From PALSA-243 sp036268375 (GTDB taxonomy: Bacteria; Acidobacteriota; Terriglobia; Bryobacterales; Bryobacteraceae), in contig DATAUH010000134.1 in the NCBI GenBank assembly GCA_036268375.1, positions 1 to 24,929 on the forward strand: 24,929 nt of DNA, in the 5' to 3' direction. The notes under the pieces were generated by a model, which saw only the letters and a program-made list of their open reading frames with translations, was not told the origin of the DNA and ran no database searches. The first letter of the stretch is position 1. Every line of letters begins with the position of its first letter. This document shows, piece by piece, positions 18,356 to 24,929 of this stretch. The translations under genes were made by a program, and so were the position numbers.

Positions 18356-19288
18356 ATGCGATTTTGGGTGGTTGGAGCGGGTCTCGCCGTTCTAGGCACG
18401 CTCGGCCTCGGGGTGTTTGCGCAGCAACGGCCCGTGATGACGGACGAAGATCCTACGAAGATTACGGTAGAGGTAACGCGCGTCGACATGCTCTTCACGG
18501 TGATGGATAAAAAAGGCAGGTTCGTCACCAACCTCGACAAGAACAATTTTGAGTTGCTCGAGAACAAGCGCCCCCAGAGCATTCAGGAATTTTCCGCGGA
18601 AACGGATCTTCCGCTTCGTCTGGGCATCCTGATCGATACCAGCAACAGCATTCGCGACCGTTTCAAGTTCGAACAGCAAGCAGCGACTGAATTCGTGCAC
18701 AGCGTCATGACGGCCAAGCGCGATAAGGCGATGCTGGTCAGCTTCGATAGCTCCGCGGAAATGGTTTCGGACCTGGTCGATCAGCCGAACGACATTATCA
18801 AGGGCATCAACGCGCTCCGTCCGGGCGGCGGAACTGCGCTTTACGACGCGATCTTTTACGCTTGCCGCGACAAACTCGCGCTCGATCAGCCGAAGTACAA
18901 GTTTCGCCGCGCCATTATCGTAGTCACCGATGGCGATGACAATTTCAGCCATTACACGCGCGATCAGGCGCTCGAAATGGCGCAGAAAGCCGATGTCGCC
19001 ATCTACGCGATCTCTACCAACGTCACGCGTGATGAGACCGAAGGCGACAAAGTTTTGAAGTACCTGGCCAAAGAAACGGGCGGTCAGGCTTACTTCCCGT
19101 TCAAGGTAGAAGATTTAGAGCAGTCGTTCGAAAATATCGCAAACGAGCTCCGGCACCAGTACATCATCTTGTACCGCCCGGAGCCGCTGATTACGGATGG
19201 GGAGTTTCACCCGATAACGCTGCGCGTGAAGGGGCACAAGGAACTTATTGTGCGCGTGCGGCCAGGGTATTACGCGCCTAATATGTAG
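18356..19288 (+). CDS. Secreted VWFA-related protein, acidobacterial type
   Basis: A 310-residue protein with a signal peptide at about residues 1-22 (MRFWVVGAGLAVLGTLGLGV, cut near FAQQ). An N-terminal beta domain (VTRVDMLFTVMDKKGRFVTNL, DKNNFELLENKRPQ) precedes a von Willebrand A domain. Its MIDAS residues are intact: DTSNS at 94-98, Thr160 in GGGTALYDA, and Asp192 in VVTDGDDN. The protein ends in RVRPGYYAPN, typical of the acidobacterial VWFA-related family, which is expanded in this phylum. Metal-dependent protein binding at the cell surface is the usual inference; the partner is unknown. The frame is open back to 18059, but that part is a shadow of the pseudouridine synthase gene. Confidence 0.93.
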   Translation: MRFWVVGAGLAVLGTLGLGVFAQQRPVMTDEDPTKITVEVTRVDMLFTVMDKKGRFVTNLDKNNFELLENKRPQSIQEFSAETDLPLRLGILIDTSNSIRDRFKFEQQAATEFVHSVMTAKRDKAMLVSFDSSAEMVSDLVDQPNDIIKGINALRPGGGTALYDAIFYACRDKLALDQPKYKFRRAIIVVTDGDDNFSHYTRDQALEMAQKADVAIYAISTNVTRDETEGDKVLKYLAKETGGQAYFPFKVEDLEQSFENIANELRHQYIILYRPEPLITDGEFHPITLRVKGHKELIVRVRPGYYAPNM

Positions 19289-19292
19289 CGGG

Positions 19293-19321
19293 AAACCGCC
19301 GCCGGTGGGGATCGGCGTTTT
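19293..19321 (+). terminator. Probable intrinsic terminator after the VWFA gene
   Basis: AAACCGCCG (19293-19301) pairs with CGGCGTTT (19313-19320), with one bulged C, around an 11-base loop. The right arm ends in four T residues (19318-19321). It begins 4 bases after the VWFA stop codon. Confidence 0.5.
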
Positions 19322-19345
19322 GGGTGCGGGGTGTCGTAACAATTC

Positions 19346-20485
19346 ATGAACCTGTTGGCGTTGCTGTGCCTGGCGCTAGCCGCGGGGTCGTCCGCGTATT
19401 GCGTCTTGACCGCGCTTGCGGCTTTTAGATATCGTTCCGTTCGGCCCCGCCGTGTGGCCGATGGTCCTGCAATTAGCATCCTCAAGCCACTCTCGGGCGT
19501 CGATGACGGTCTTGAGGAAAATCTGCGCACGTTCTTTCAGCAGGACTACGCGCAGTTCGAAATCCTGTTCGCCGTCGGTTCGCACAAGGACCTCGCAATC
19601 CCAGTGGTGGAACGCCTGCGTGAGGAGTTCCCGCACATCTCCTCGCAATTGATCATCACAGGAGAACCGCCTTATCCCAACGCGAAGGTGTTCAGCCTCG
19701 ACGCCATGCTCGCGGCCGCTCGTCACGACCTCATCGTCATGGCGGATAGCGACACGCGCGTCACGCCGGACATGCTGTCCGTTTTCGCCGCGGAGTTTCA
19801 AAACCCGCGCGTTGGCCTCGCCACTTGTCCCTATCGCGCCGTGCCCGGCCACAGCTTTTGGTCGATGCTCGAAGCGCTTGGCCTCAATACCGAATTCCTA
19901 GGAGGCGTGCTGGTGGCCCGCATGCTGGACGGAATGAATTTTGCGCTTGGCCCAACGATCGCCGCGCGCCGAGAAACGCTCGGGGCCATTGGCGGTTTCG
20001 ACGCCGTGAAAGACTACCTTGCCGAAGATTTTGTGATGGGCAAGCTCGCGGCAGAGCGCGGCATCGAGGTCATTCTCTCCTCCTACACCATCGAACACCG
20101 GATCGGAGCCCAGCGCCTGAGCGCCAACATGCGCCATCGCCTGCGCTGGGGACGCAGCACGCGCCGTTCGCGCCCGCTCGGCTACATCGGCCAGATCTTT
20201 ACCTATCCGCTGGCACTCGCGCTAATCGCGTGGATCGTCGCTCCGCAGTGGGGTTCGCTCGCCGTCGCGACGCTGCTCTTACGCGCCCTCACTGCCTGGA
20301 TCGTCGGCATTTACGTGTTGCGCGACCGCCTGACGTCACAGTACTGGTGGCTGCTGCCGCTGCAAGACAGCCTGAGCTTCCTCGTCTGGATCGGTGGCTT
20401 CTTCGGCAAAACGATTCAGTGGCGTGGCCGCAAATACCATCTGCTGCGCGACGGCCGCTTCGAGCTTGCCGGGCAGGCGCACTAA
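19346..20485 (+). CDS. hpnI: GT21 glycosyltransferase, ceramide glucosyltransferase/HpnI-like
   Basis: A 379-residue membrane glycosyltransferase. An N-terminal membrane helix spans about residues 2-27. The GT-A domain contains ISILKPLSGVDDGLEENL (43-60), the metal-binding DSD (134-136), the catalytic AED (226-228), and the RHRLRWG motif at 263-269, the (Q/R)xxRW signature of processive or lipid-linked transferases. Two or three hydrophobic segments follow (about 282-325 and 345-358). This pattern fits the GT21 family: ceramide glucosyltransferases and HpnI, which adds N-acetylglucosamine to bacteriohopanetetrol. Acidobacteriota make hopanoids, which favours HpnI, but no hopanoid genes (hpnK, shc) are in the window, so the acceptor lipid is inferred. 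The ATG at 19346 has no clear Shine-Dalgarno sequence. Confidence 0.85.
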   Translation: MNLLALLCLALAAGSSAYCVLTALAAFRYRSVRPRRVADGPAISILKPLSGVDDGLEENLRTFFQQDYAQFEILFAVGSHKDLAIPVVERLREEFPHISSQLIITGEPPYPNAKVFSLDAMLAAARHDLIVMADSDTRVTPDMLSVFAAEFQNPRVGLATCPYRAVPGHSFWSMLEALGLNTEFLGGVLVARMLDGMNFALGPTIAARRETLGAIGGFDAVKDYLAEDFVMGKLAAERGIEVILSSYTIEHRIGAQRLSANMRHRLRWGRSTRRSRPLGYIGQIFTYPLALALIAWIVAPQWGSLAVATLLLRALTAWIVGIYVLRDRLTSQYWWLLPLQDSLSFLVWIGGFFGKTIQWRGRKYHLLRDGRFELAGQAH

Positions 20486-20516
20486 CATCGCCGCCGTCAT
20501 TTTGCCAGCCACTCGC

Positions 20517-20522
20517 TACAAT
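20517..20522 (+). promoter_or_regulatory. Candidate -10 box for the carboxyltransferase gene
   Basis: TACAAT lies 7 bases before the ATG at 20530, with AGTCCGG between. No Shine-Dalgarno sequence is convincing. The spacing predicts transcription from the start codon or 1-2 bases before it. Confidence 0.4.
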
Positions 20523-20529
20523 AGTCCGG

Positions 20530-22071
20530 ATGAATCGGCTAGAGGAACTGCGCCGCCGCCACGCCGCGGCTGAGCAGGGAGGTGGACCGGAGCGCCGCGA
20601 GCGCCAACATCGCGAAGGCAAACTTTCCGTTCGTGAACGTATCGAGCTGCTGCTCGACGAAGGCTCCTTCGAGGAGCTCGACAAGCTCGTCACCCACCGC
20701 TGCCGCGACTTTGGAATGGAAGATCAGGTCGTCCCCGGCGACGGTTTCGTCACGGGCTACGGCCGCATTGATGGCCGCCCCGTTTACGTCTTCGCGCAGG
20801 ACTTCACCGTCTTCGGCGGCTCTCTCTCCGAAGCCAACGCGCAAAAAATCTGCAAAATTATGGATCTCGCGCTCAAGACGGGCGCGCCCATCATCGGCCT
20901 CAACGATTCCGGCGGCGCGCGCATTCAAGAGGGCGTCGTCTCGCTCGCCGGTTACGCCGACATCTTCCTCCGCAACACACTCGCGAGCGGCGTGGTGCCG
21001 CAGATCTCCGCCATCATGGGCCCTTGCGCGGGCGGCGCCGTCTACTCGCCGGCCATTACCGATTTCGTCTTCATGGTGAGCGGCACCAGCTACATGTTCG
21101 TTACCGGTCCGGATGTCATCAAGACCGTCACCCACGAAGACGTCACGAAAGAAAAACTCGGCGGCGCCGACACTCACAATTCAACCAGCGGCGTTGGCCA
21201 CTTCACCGCCGCCGACGACGCCGAATGCCTGCGCATGGTTCGCGAACTGCTCAGTTACCTGCCGCAAAACAATCGCGAAGATCCTCCGCGCCGCGCCTCC
21301 TCCGATCCCATCAACCGCATGGACGCGGCGCTCGATACCGTAGTCCCCGCGGAGTCCAATCAGCCGTACGACATCAAAGACGTGATCCACCGGGTTGTCG
21401 ATGATGCCGATTTCTTCGAAGTCCACGAACACTGGGCGCGTAACATTGTGGTCGGTTTTGCGCGCATGGACGGCCGGCCCATCGGGATCGTCGCCAATCA
21501 GCCCGCCTACCTCGCCGGATGTCTCGACATCGATTCATCGGTGAAGGGTGCGCGTTTCGTGCGCTTCTGCGACTCCTTCAATATCCCGATCCTCACCTTC
21601 GAAGACGTCCCCGGCTTTCTTCCCGGGACCGCGCAGGAGTTCGGCGGCATCATCCGCCACGGCGCGAAACTGCTCTACGCCTACGCCGAAGCCACCGTGC
21701 CCAAGATCACCGTGATCACGCGCAAAGCCTATGGCGGCGCCTACTGCGTCATGGGCTCGAAGCACATCCGCACCGACATCAACCTAGCGTGGCCCACCGC
21801 CGAAATCGCCGTGATGGGTCCCGAAGGCGCCGTCAACATCGTCTACCGCCGCGAACTCAATGCCTCCAAAGACCCCGAGGCCACGCGCCTCCGCAAAACC
21901 GAAGAGTTCCGCGACCGTTTCGCCAACCCCTTCGTCGCCGCCGAACGCGGCTACATCGACGACGTGATCGAGCCACGGGAGACTCGCCCGCGCGTCATCA
22001 GCGCCCTGCGTATGCTCGAAACCAAAGTGGATTCGACGCCGCGCAAAAAGCACGGCAACATCCCGCTGTAG
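20530..22071 (+). CDS. pccB: Acyl-CoA carboxylase carboxyltransferase (beta) subunit, propionyl-CoA carboxylase type
   Basis: A 513-residue subunit that transfers CO2 from carboxybiotin to acetyl- or propionyl-CoA. Two crotonase-like halves are complete. The N half has SGGARIQEGV, the oxyanion segment GPCAGGAVYSP (165-175) and FVFMVSGTSYMFVTGPDV. The C half has DVPGFLPGTAQEFGGIIRHG, KAYGGAYCVMGSKHIRTD (399-416) and WPTAEIAVMGPEGAVNI. In Streptomyces PccB the residue equivalent to Cys406 is Asp422, which sets substrate preference, so acceptor specificity here is open. The start at 20530 (MNRLEELRRRHAAAEQGG) fits the family; upstream open frame back to 19825 is a shadow of the GT21 gene. No biotin carboxylase or biotin carrier subunit is in the window. 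Its 3' end is partly duplicated at 22934-23032. Confidence 0.96.
   Translation: MNRLEELRRRHAAAEQGGGPERRERQHREGKLSVRERIELLLDEGSFEELDKLVTHRCRDFGMEDQVVPGDGFVTGYGRIDGRPVYVFAQDFTVFGGSLSEANAQKICKIMDLALKTGAPIIGLNDSGGARIQEGVVSLAGYADIFLRNTLASGVVPQISAIMGPCAGGAVYSPAITDFVFMVSGTSYMFVTGPDVIKTVTHEDVTKEKLGGADTHNSTSGVGHFTAADDAECLRMVRELLSYLPQNNREDPPRRASSDPINRMDAALDTVVPAESNQPYDIKDVIHRVVDDADFFEVHEHWARNIVVGFARMDGRPIGIVANQPAYLAGCLDIDSSVKGARFVRFCDSFNIPILTFEDVPGFLPGTAQEFGGIIRHGAKLLYAYAEATVPKITVITRKAYGGAYCVMGSKHIRTDINLAWPTAEIAVMGPEGAVNIVYRRELNASKDPEATRLRKTEEFRDRFANPFVAAERGYIDDVIEPRETRPRVISALRMLETKVDSTPRKKHGNIPL
21972..22068 (+). repeat. Left copy of a roughly 97-bp direct repeat (3' end of pccB)
   Basis: This is the source copy, encoding the last residues of the carboxyltransferase (ETRPRVISALRMLETKV, then KHGNIPL). 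A diverged copy in the same orientation lies 962 bases downstream. The two share a 22-base identical run (22046-22067 and 23010-23031). Confidence 0.85.
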
Positions 22072-22153
22072 CTGGGCTAGCGCCTGCATTCGGCTGCGCC
22101 AACTCGCGCCTGGCAGAGGTCGCACCGGGGACCAGGATGTCCTCCATCGCTCT

Positions 22154-22159
22154 AAAATC
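22154..22159 (+). promoter_or_regulatory. Candidate -10 box for the DUF6250-like gene
   Basis: TAAAAT lies 5 bases before the ATG at 22165 and no Shine-Dalgarno sequence is present. This fits a leaderless or near-leaderless message. Confidence 0.35.
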
Positions 22160-22164
22160 AAGAA

Positions 22165-22878
22165 ATGCGCTCGAAAGCCGCTCTCTGCGCCTGTCTGGTG
22201 CTCTGTGCAGCGCATGCTGCCGGGCCCTTCACCATCGGCGCACGTCTCTTCGCGGATGATTTCAGCGGCAGCCTCGCGCAATGGTTCCCGGAACTGGAGA
22301 AACCTGGCGTCATCAGCGCCCACGGCGGCACGCTCTCCATCGACGTCCCGGCCGGCTGCACTCTCTGGTTCCGTCCCGAACTTCGTTCGCCCGTTCTCAT
22401 CCAATATGAAGCCCGGATGGTCCAAGCCGGCGGCCCCAACGACCGCGTCTCCGACCTCAACGCATTCTGGATGGCTACCGACGCACGTTCGCCCGACGAC
22501 CTATTCGGCGCCAGGCGCGCCGGCAAATTCAGCGACTACAATCAGCTCCGCACCTACTACGTCGGCCAGGGTGGCAACACCAACACCACCACGCGTTTTC
22601 GCCGCTACATCGGCGACGCCATCGAGCGTCCGATCCTGTCCGAAAACGATCTCCGCTCGCCTGACGTCCTTCTCAAACCGAATGTCTGGCAAAAGATTCA
22701 ACTGGTCGCGCTCGGAAATCGCATTCAGTATTACCGAGATGGCCGCCTGCTGTTCGATTTCACCGACCACCAGCCCTACACTCACGGCCATTTTGCCTTC
22801 CGTACCACCGCCAGCCATATCGAATTCCGCAACTTCGCCGTCTATCGGATCACGCCTGCAATCACGCCCAAACCTTGA
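22165..22878 (+). CDS. Secreted DUF6250-like (concanavalin-type beta-sandwich) protein
   Basis: A 237-residue protein with a signal peptide at about residues 1-18 (MRSKAALCACLVLCAAHA). The mature part is beta-rich with many aromatic residues: ARLFADDFSGSLAQWFPELE, TLWFRPELRSPVLIQYEARM, GGNTNTTTRFRRYIGD, VWQKIQLVALGNRIQYYRDG, and a final HFAFRTTASHIEFRNFAVYR. This pattern fits DUF6250, a laminin-G/concanavalin-like domain found beside polysaccharide-degrading enzymes, so a carbohydrate-binding or lyase role outside the cell is plausible but unproven. No carbohydrate operon surrounds it. It sits between two direct repeats derived from the pccB 3' end, which suggests it was inserted or brought in by a duplication. 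Confidence 0.78.
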   Translation: MRSKAALCACLVLCAAHAAGPFTIGARLFADDFSGSLAQWFPELEKPGVISAHGGTLSIDVPAGCTLWFRPELRSPVLIQYEARMVQAGGPNDRVSDLNAFWMATDARSPDDLFGARRAGKFSDYNQLRTYYVGQGGNTNTTTRFRRYIGDAIERPILSENDLRSPDVLLKPNVWQKIQLVALGNRIQYYRDGRLLFDFTDHQPYTHGHFAFRTTASHIEFRNFAVYRITPAITPKP

Positions 22879-22933
22879 GTTCCATACCCCGTCGCGATAC
22901 AGTGCGCGCAGAGATCGCCTCAGGGCCGGCTGT

Positions 22934-23032
22934 GCCACGCGCGAAACCCGCCTGCGTGTCATCAGTGCCCTGCGCCTTCTTGCGACCAAAGTCCGACTCC
23001 ACACCGCGCAAAAGCACGGCAACATCCCGCTA
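22934..23032 (+). pseudogene. Decayed duplicate of the 3' end of the carboxyltransferase gene
   Basis: Read on the plus strand, this stretch encodes ETRLRVISALRLLATKV and then KHGNIPL, against ETRPRVISALRMLETKV and KHGNIPL at the end of the carboxyltransferase. The original TAG stop has changed to TATTAC. The alignment has a 22-base identical run, several substitutions and compensating one-base indels. There is no start codon or upstream catalytic sequence, so it is a non-functional remnant. It abuts the stop codon of the convergent ankyrin gene. Confidence 0.85.
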
Positions 23033-24775
23033 TTACAGACTGCGAAGATAGCTGGCGACTTCGGCGTACTGCTTAGGCCTGGCGCCCTCGCGCTGGAAGT
23101 ACTCAACGGCGCCGGCGCCGTGCTCCCGCACGAAGTATTCCGCCCACGCAAGCGGAGTCGCCTGATACGGGCCATCCTTAGCGTCGACCCGCGCTCCAGC
23201 CTCTACGAGTTGCTGCACAGCGGCCAGCGAGCCGGAGCAAACGGCATTGTGCAGCGCAGTAGCGTCGGGATTGAGTCCCTCGTTCCGTGCGTTCGGATCG
23301 GCGCCGAGTGCGATGGCCAAGGCGATCGCGTCTAACCTGCCGTTGTAGGCCGCGGCCGCAAGCGCCTTCTGTTTCTCTTGCGCGCCCGCTTCCTTCCCTA
23401 AGCGCGCGACGTCATCGCTACGCCCGAGGCAGACTGCCGCAGTCAGCGTGAGCCCGGCGTCTTCCACGCTGGCGCCCGCTTTGATGAGCGCTTCGGCAAT
23501 GGGCAGCGTGTACTCGTTCGGCGTCCATTCGGATTGCTGCTCCAGGCACAGAAAGGCCACGCTCAACGGGGTCCGGCCGCGGCGCCCTCTGGCCTCGAGC
23601 GGCGCACCGCGTTCGATCAGCAACTCCGCCACGTCCAGACGACCACGCGCCGCCGCGACGTGCAGCGCCGTCTCTCCGGCAACCCAGTTCGGCTGGATGC
23701 GCGCCCTCCCGGCATCGAAGCCGAGGTCCAGCATCAGCCGCACTGCTGGTGTGTTGCCCGCACCCGCGAAATCGACGAGCAACCCCGGGTTCTGGTTCTG
23801 TAAGCGCGCCACCATTGATGGATCCGCCCCGGCGAACTTGCGCGCCTCCGCTTCATTCGCCTGCGCGCATGCGGCGAGGAACCCATCGTCGCCTTCGAGT
23901 GTGATGACCGCGCCGCGTTTTTCAAACAGCTCGAGGACGTCCGCACGGCCCAGACGCGCGGCTTCCGCCACTGGCGCCAGTCCGTCCTTGTTCGGCAGCA
24001 ACGGATCCGCACCATGGTCAAGAAGCCACTCGAAGTAGTGAATAGGCGTGCCATGGCGGAGCGCGTAGTGCAGCGGGCGGTTGCCCCACAGCAGCCAGTT
24101 GGCATCCGCGCCATGCTCCAGCAGCCAGTGCACGCCATCATCGTCATGCCAGTTGAATTTGCGCGCGAGCATCAGGGCGATGCTGTCCTGGGTCAACTTG
24201 CCGCTTTCGACCAGCACATGGAGCGTGCGGTTATCGAGCGTCTCCGGCGAGTGGTAGGGGACCTCGCCATCGTTGGGATCCGCGCCGCGATCGAGCAGCA
24301 CCTTCGTCAGCTCCGGATGATGAGCGACGCCCGCCGCTCCGTACAGCGCGGATTCCCATTCGGGCTTGGGCTGGTGATTCTCTTCGAAGAATCCGGTGTT
24401 GGGGTTTGCGCCTGCCTCCAGCAGAGCGGCGGCGGCCTTGAGAAAGCCCTCGCTGCGAGTGGGCTCCAGCCGCAAGAATTTAGAAAAACACAAGTGCGTC
24501 AGCGCATCCCAATTGCGCGGACCGCCCTTGTCACTAGCGTCTGCCGGGTGCTCGGCGAGAAGCCGCGCCACCGCCTCGTGATCCCCGAGCAGCGCGGCCG
24601 TGTGAATATCGCTGCTCGCAATTTCGGGATGCGCCGCGAGAATCTCCCGTGCGCGATCGAGCGATCCGTGCCACACGGACTCGTTGATGAATTCGTCCTT
24701 GGGATCCTGGGGCGCGGTCTGGTCTTCCGGTATACCAGCACGATTATCGCGCCGGCGCCAGTGCGCCAAGCTCAC
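23033..24775 (-). CDS. Ankyrin-repeat protein
   Basis: About 580 residues built mainly of ankyrin repeats, with motifs such as LLEAGANPNTGFF, LLDRGADPNDGEVPYHSPE, LLEHGADANWLLWGNRPLHYAL, LLDHGADPLLPNKDGLAP, GETALHVAAARGRLDVAELL and ALGADPNARNEGLNPDATALHNAV. It has no signal peptide or membrane segment, so it is likely a cytosolic protein-binding scaffold. The frame is open to an ATG at 24838, but the part before about 24744 overlaps conserved sequence of another gene in a different frame. I chose the GTG at 24775; TTG 24769 or GTG 24676 are alternatives, and ankyrin-family sequence is convincing only from about ESVWHGSLDRAREIL (24682) on. No effector domain is visible. Confidence 0.85.
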   Translation of the reverse strand: MSLAHWRRRDNRAGIPEDQTAPQDPKDEFINESVWHGSLDRAREILAAHPEIASSDIHTAALLGDHEAVARLLAEHPADASDKGGPRNWDALTHLCFSKFLRLEPTRSEGFLKAAAALLEAGANPNTGFFEENHQPKPEWESALYGAAGVAHHPELTKVLLDRGADPNDGEVPYHSPETLDNRTLHVLVESGKLTQDSIALMLARKFNWHDDDGVHWLLEHGADANWLLWGNRPLHYALRHGTPIHYFEWLLDHGADPLLPNKDGLAPVAEAARLGRADVLELFEKRGAVITLEGDDGFLAACAQANEAEARKFAGADPSMVARLQNQNPGLLVDFAGAGNTPAVRLMLDLGFDAGRARIQPNWVAGETALHVAAARGRLDVAELLIERGAPLEARGRRGRTPLSVAFLCLEQQSEWTPNEYTLPIAEALIKAGASVEDAGLTLTAAVCLGRSDDVARLGKEAGAQEKQKALAAAAYNGRLDAIALAIALGADPNARNEGLNPDATALHNAVCSGSLAAVQQLVEAGARVDAKDGPYQATPLAWAEYFVREHGAGAVEYFQREGARPKQYAEVASYLRSL

Positions 24776-24929
24776 GGGCCGGACCGACGCGGTGCGCTTC
24801 GATCTTCTGGTCTTCCTTTGACCAAGTTTTGCCGCCATCCGATGAGCGGTTGGCTGTCCATGAGAAGCGGTCGGGCTGAATATTGTAGTAGCGGATCCGC
24901 AGGATCGAGGTGTTTCCGCTGGCTACGCC
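24744..24929 (-). CDS. 3' end of a gene running off the window (unknown, DUF1579-like tail)
   Basis: The last 61 codons of a minus-strand gene that begins beyond the window, ending at TAA (24744-24746). The residues include LRIRYYNIQPDRFSWTANRS followed by SDGGKTWSKEDQKIEAHRVG. This looks like the beta-strand end of a DUF1579-type or similar calycin-like enzyme-associated protein, where a W-x-x-x-x-S-x-DGG-x-TW segment is common. That naming is tentative; the coding nature is better supported than the family. It overlaps the ankyrin gene if the latter starts at 24775. Confidence 0.65.
   Translation of the reverse strand, partial: GVASGNTSILRIRYYNIQPDRFSWTANRSSDGGKTWSKEDQKIEAHRVGPARELGALAPAR

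Noticed and set aside
19825..20529. Upstream open extension of the carboxyltransferase frame
   Set aside because: It lies out of frame over conserved GT21 glycosyltransferase motifs. The family N-terminus MNRLEELRRRHAAA begins at 20530.
22205..23335. Plus-strand open frame of 376 codons spanning the DUF6250 gene and beyond
   Set aside because: It is a shadow frame of the DUF6250 and ankyrin genes. The only real homology in it is the short duplicated carboxyltransferase tail at 22934-23032.

Overview
The window is GC-rich and fits a chromosomal segment of an Acidobacteriota bacterium, most likely of the Solibacter/Bryobacter type. Two genes support this: a duplicated orphan MacB-like permease of the ADOP type (7014-9470, minus) and a secreted von Willebrand A protein of the acidobacterial VWFA-related family (18356-19288, plus). 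This assignment rests on recognised protein families, not on a database search. Coding density is very high. No gene-free stretch exceeds about 160 bases, and I see no rRNA, tRNA, CRISPR array, insertion sequence or phage gene.

Layout. 2-2498 (plus): the 3' part of leuS and a small VOC-fold protein. 2537-5212 (minus): a small secreted protein, then a family 2 glycosyltransferase whose start overlaps a predicted alpha/alpha-toroid protein. 5296-7005 (plus): a secreted DUF885 metallopeptidase, convergent with the ADOP permease. 9549-9953 (plus): a very basic DUF6496 protein. 9957-16049 (minus): a tight five-gene run, uvrA - conserved unknown - CPBP membrane protease - mtnA - secreted thioredoxin-like protein, in which the first four genes are joined by GTGA, GTGA and TAATG stop/start overlaps. 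16132-16593 (plus): a cysteine-rich zinc-ribbon-like protein, divergent from uvrA and tail-overlapping an SDR oxidoreductase (16578-17354, minus). 17353-22878 (plus): RluA-type pseudouridine synthase, VWFA protein, GT21/HpnI-like glycosyltransferase, acyl-CoA carboxylase carboxyltransferase, and a secreted DUF6250-like protein. 22934-23032: a decayed copy of the 3' end of the carboxyltransferase gene. 23033-24929 (minus): an ankyrin-repeat protein preceded by the 3' end of another gene that runs off the window.

How the genes relate. Most are housekeeping or lineage-typical: translation (leuS), DNA repair (uvrA), methionine salvage (mtnA), RNA modification (rluD-like), lipid or envelope glycosylation (the GT21 gene) and acyl-CoA carboxylation. 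The uvrA run is the most cohesive unit and holds a well-conserved protein I cannot assign. Several genes lack a Shine-Dalgarno sequence but carry a TATAAT-like hexamer 4-11 bases before the start codon, a pattern expected for leaderless or near-leaderless transcripts. I did not find a clear new defence or mobile system. The best leads are the leaderless-promoter pattern, the conserved unknown gene inside the uvrA operon, the glycosyltransferase/toroid pair, and the DUF6250 gene bracketed by direct repeats derived from the carboxyltransferase gene.
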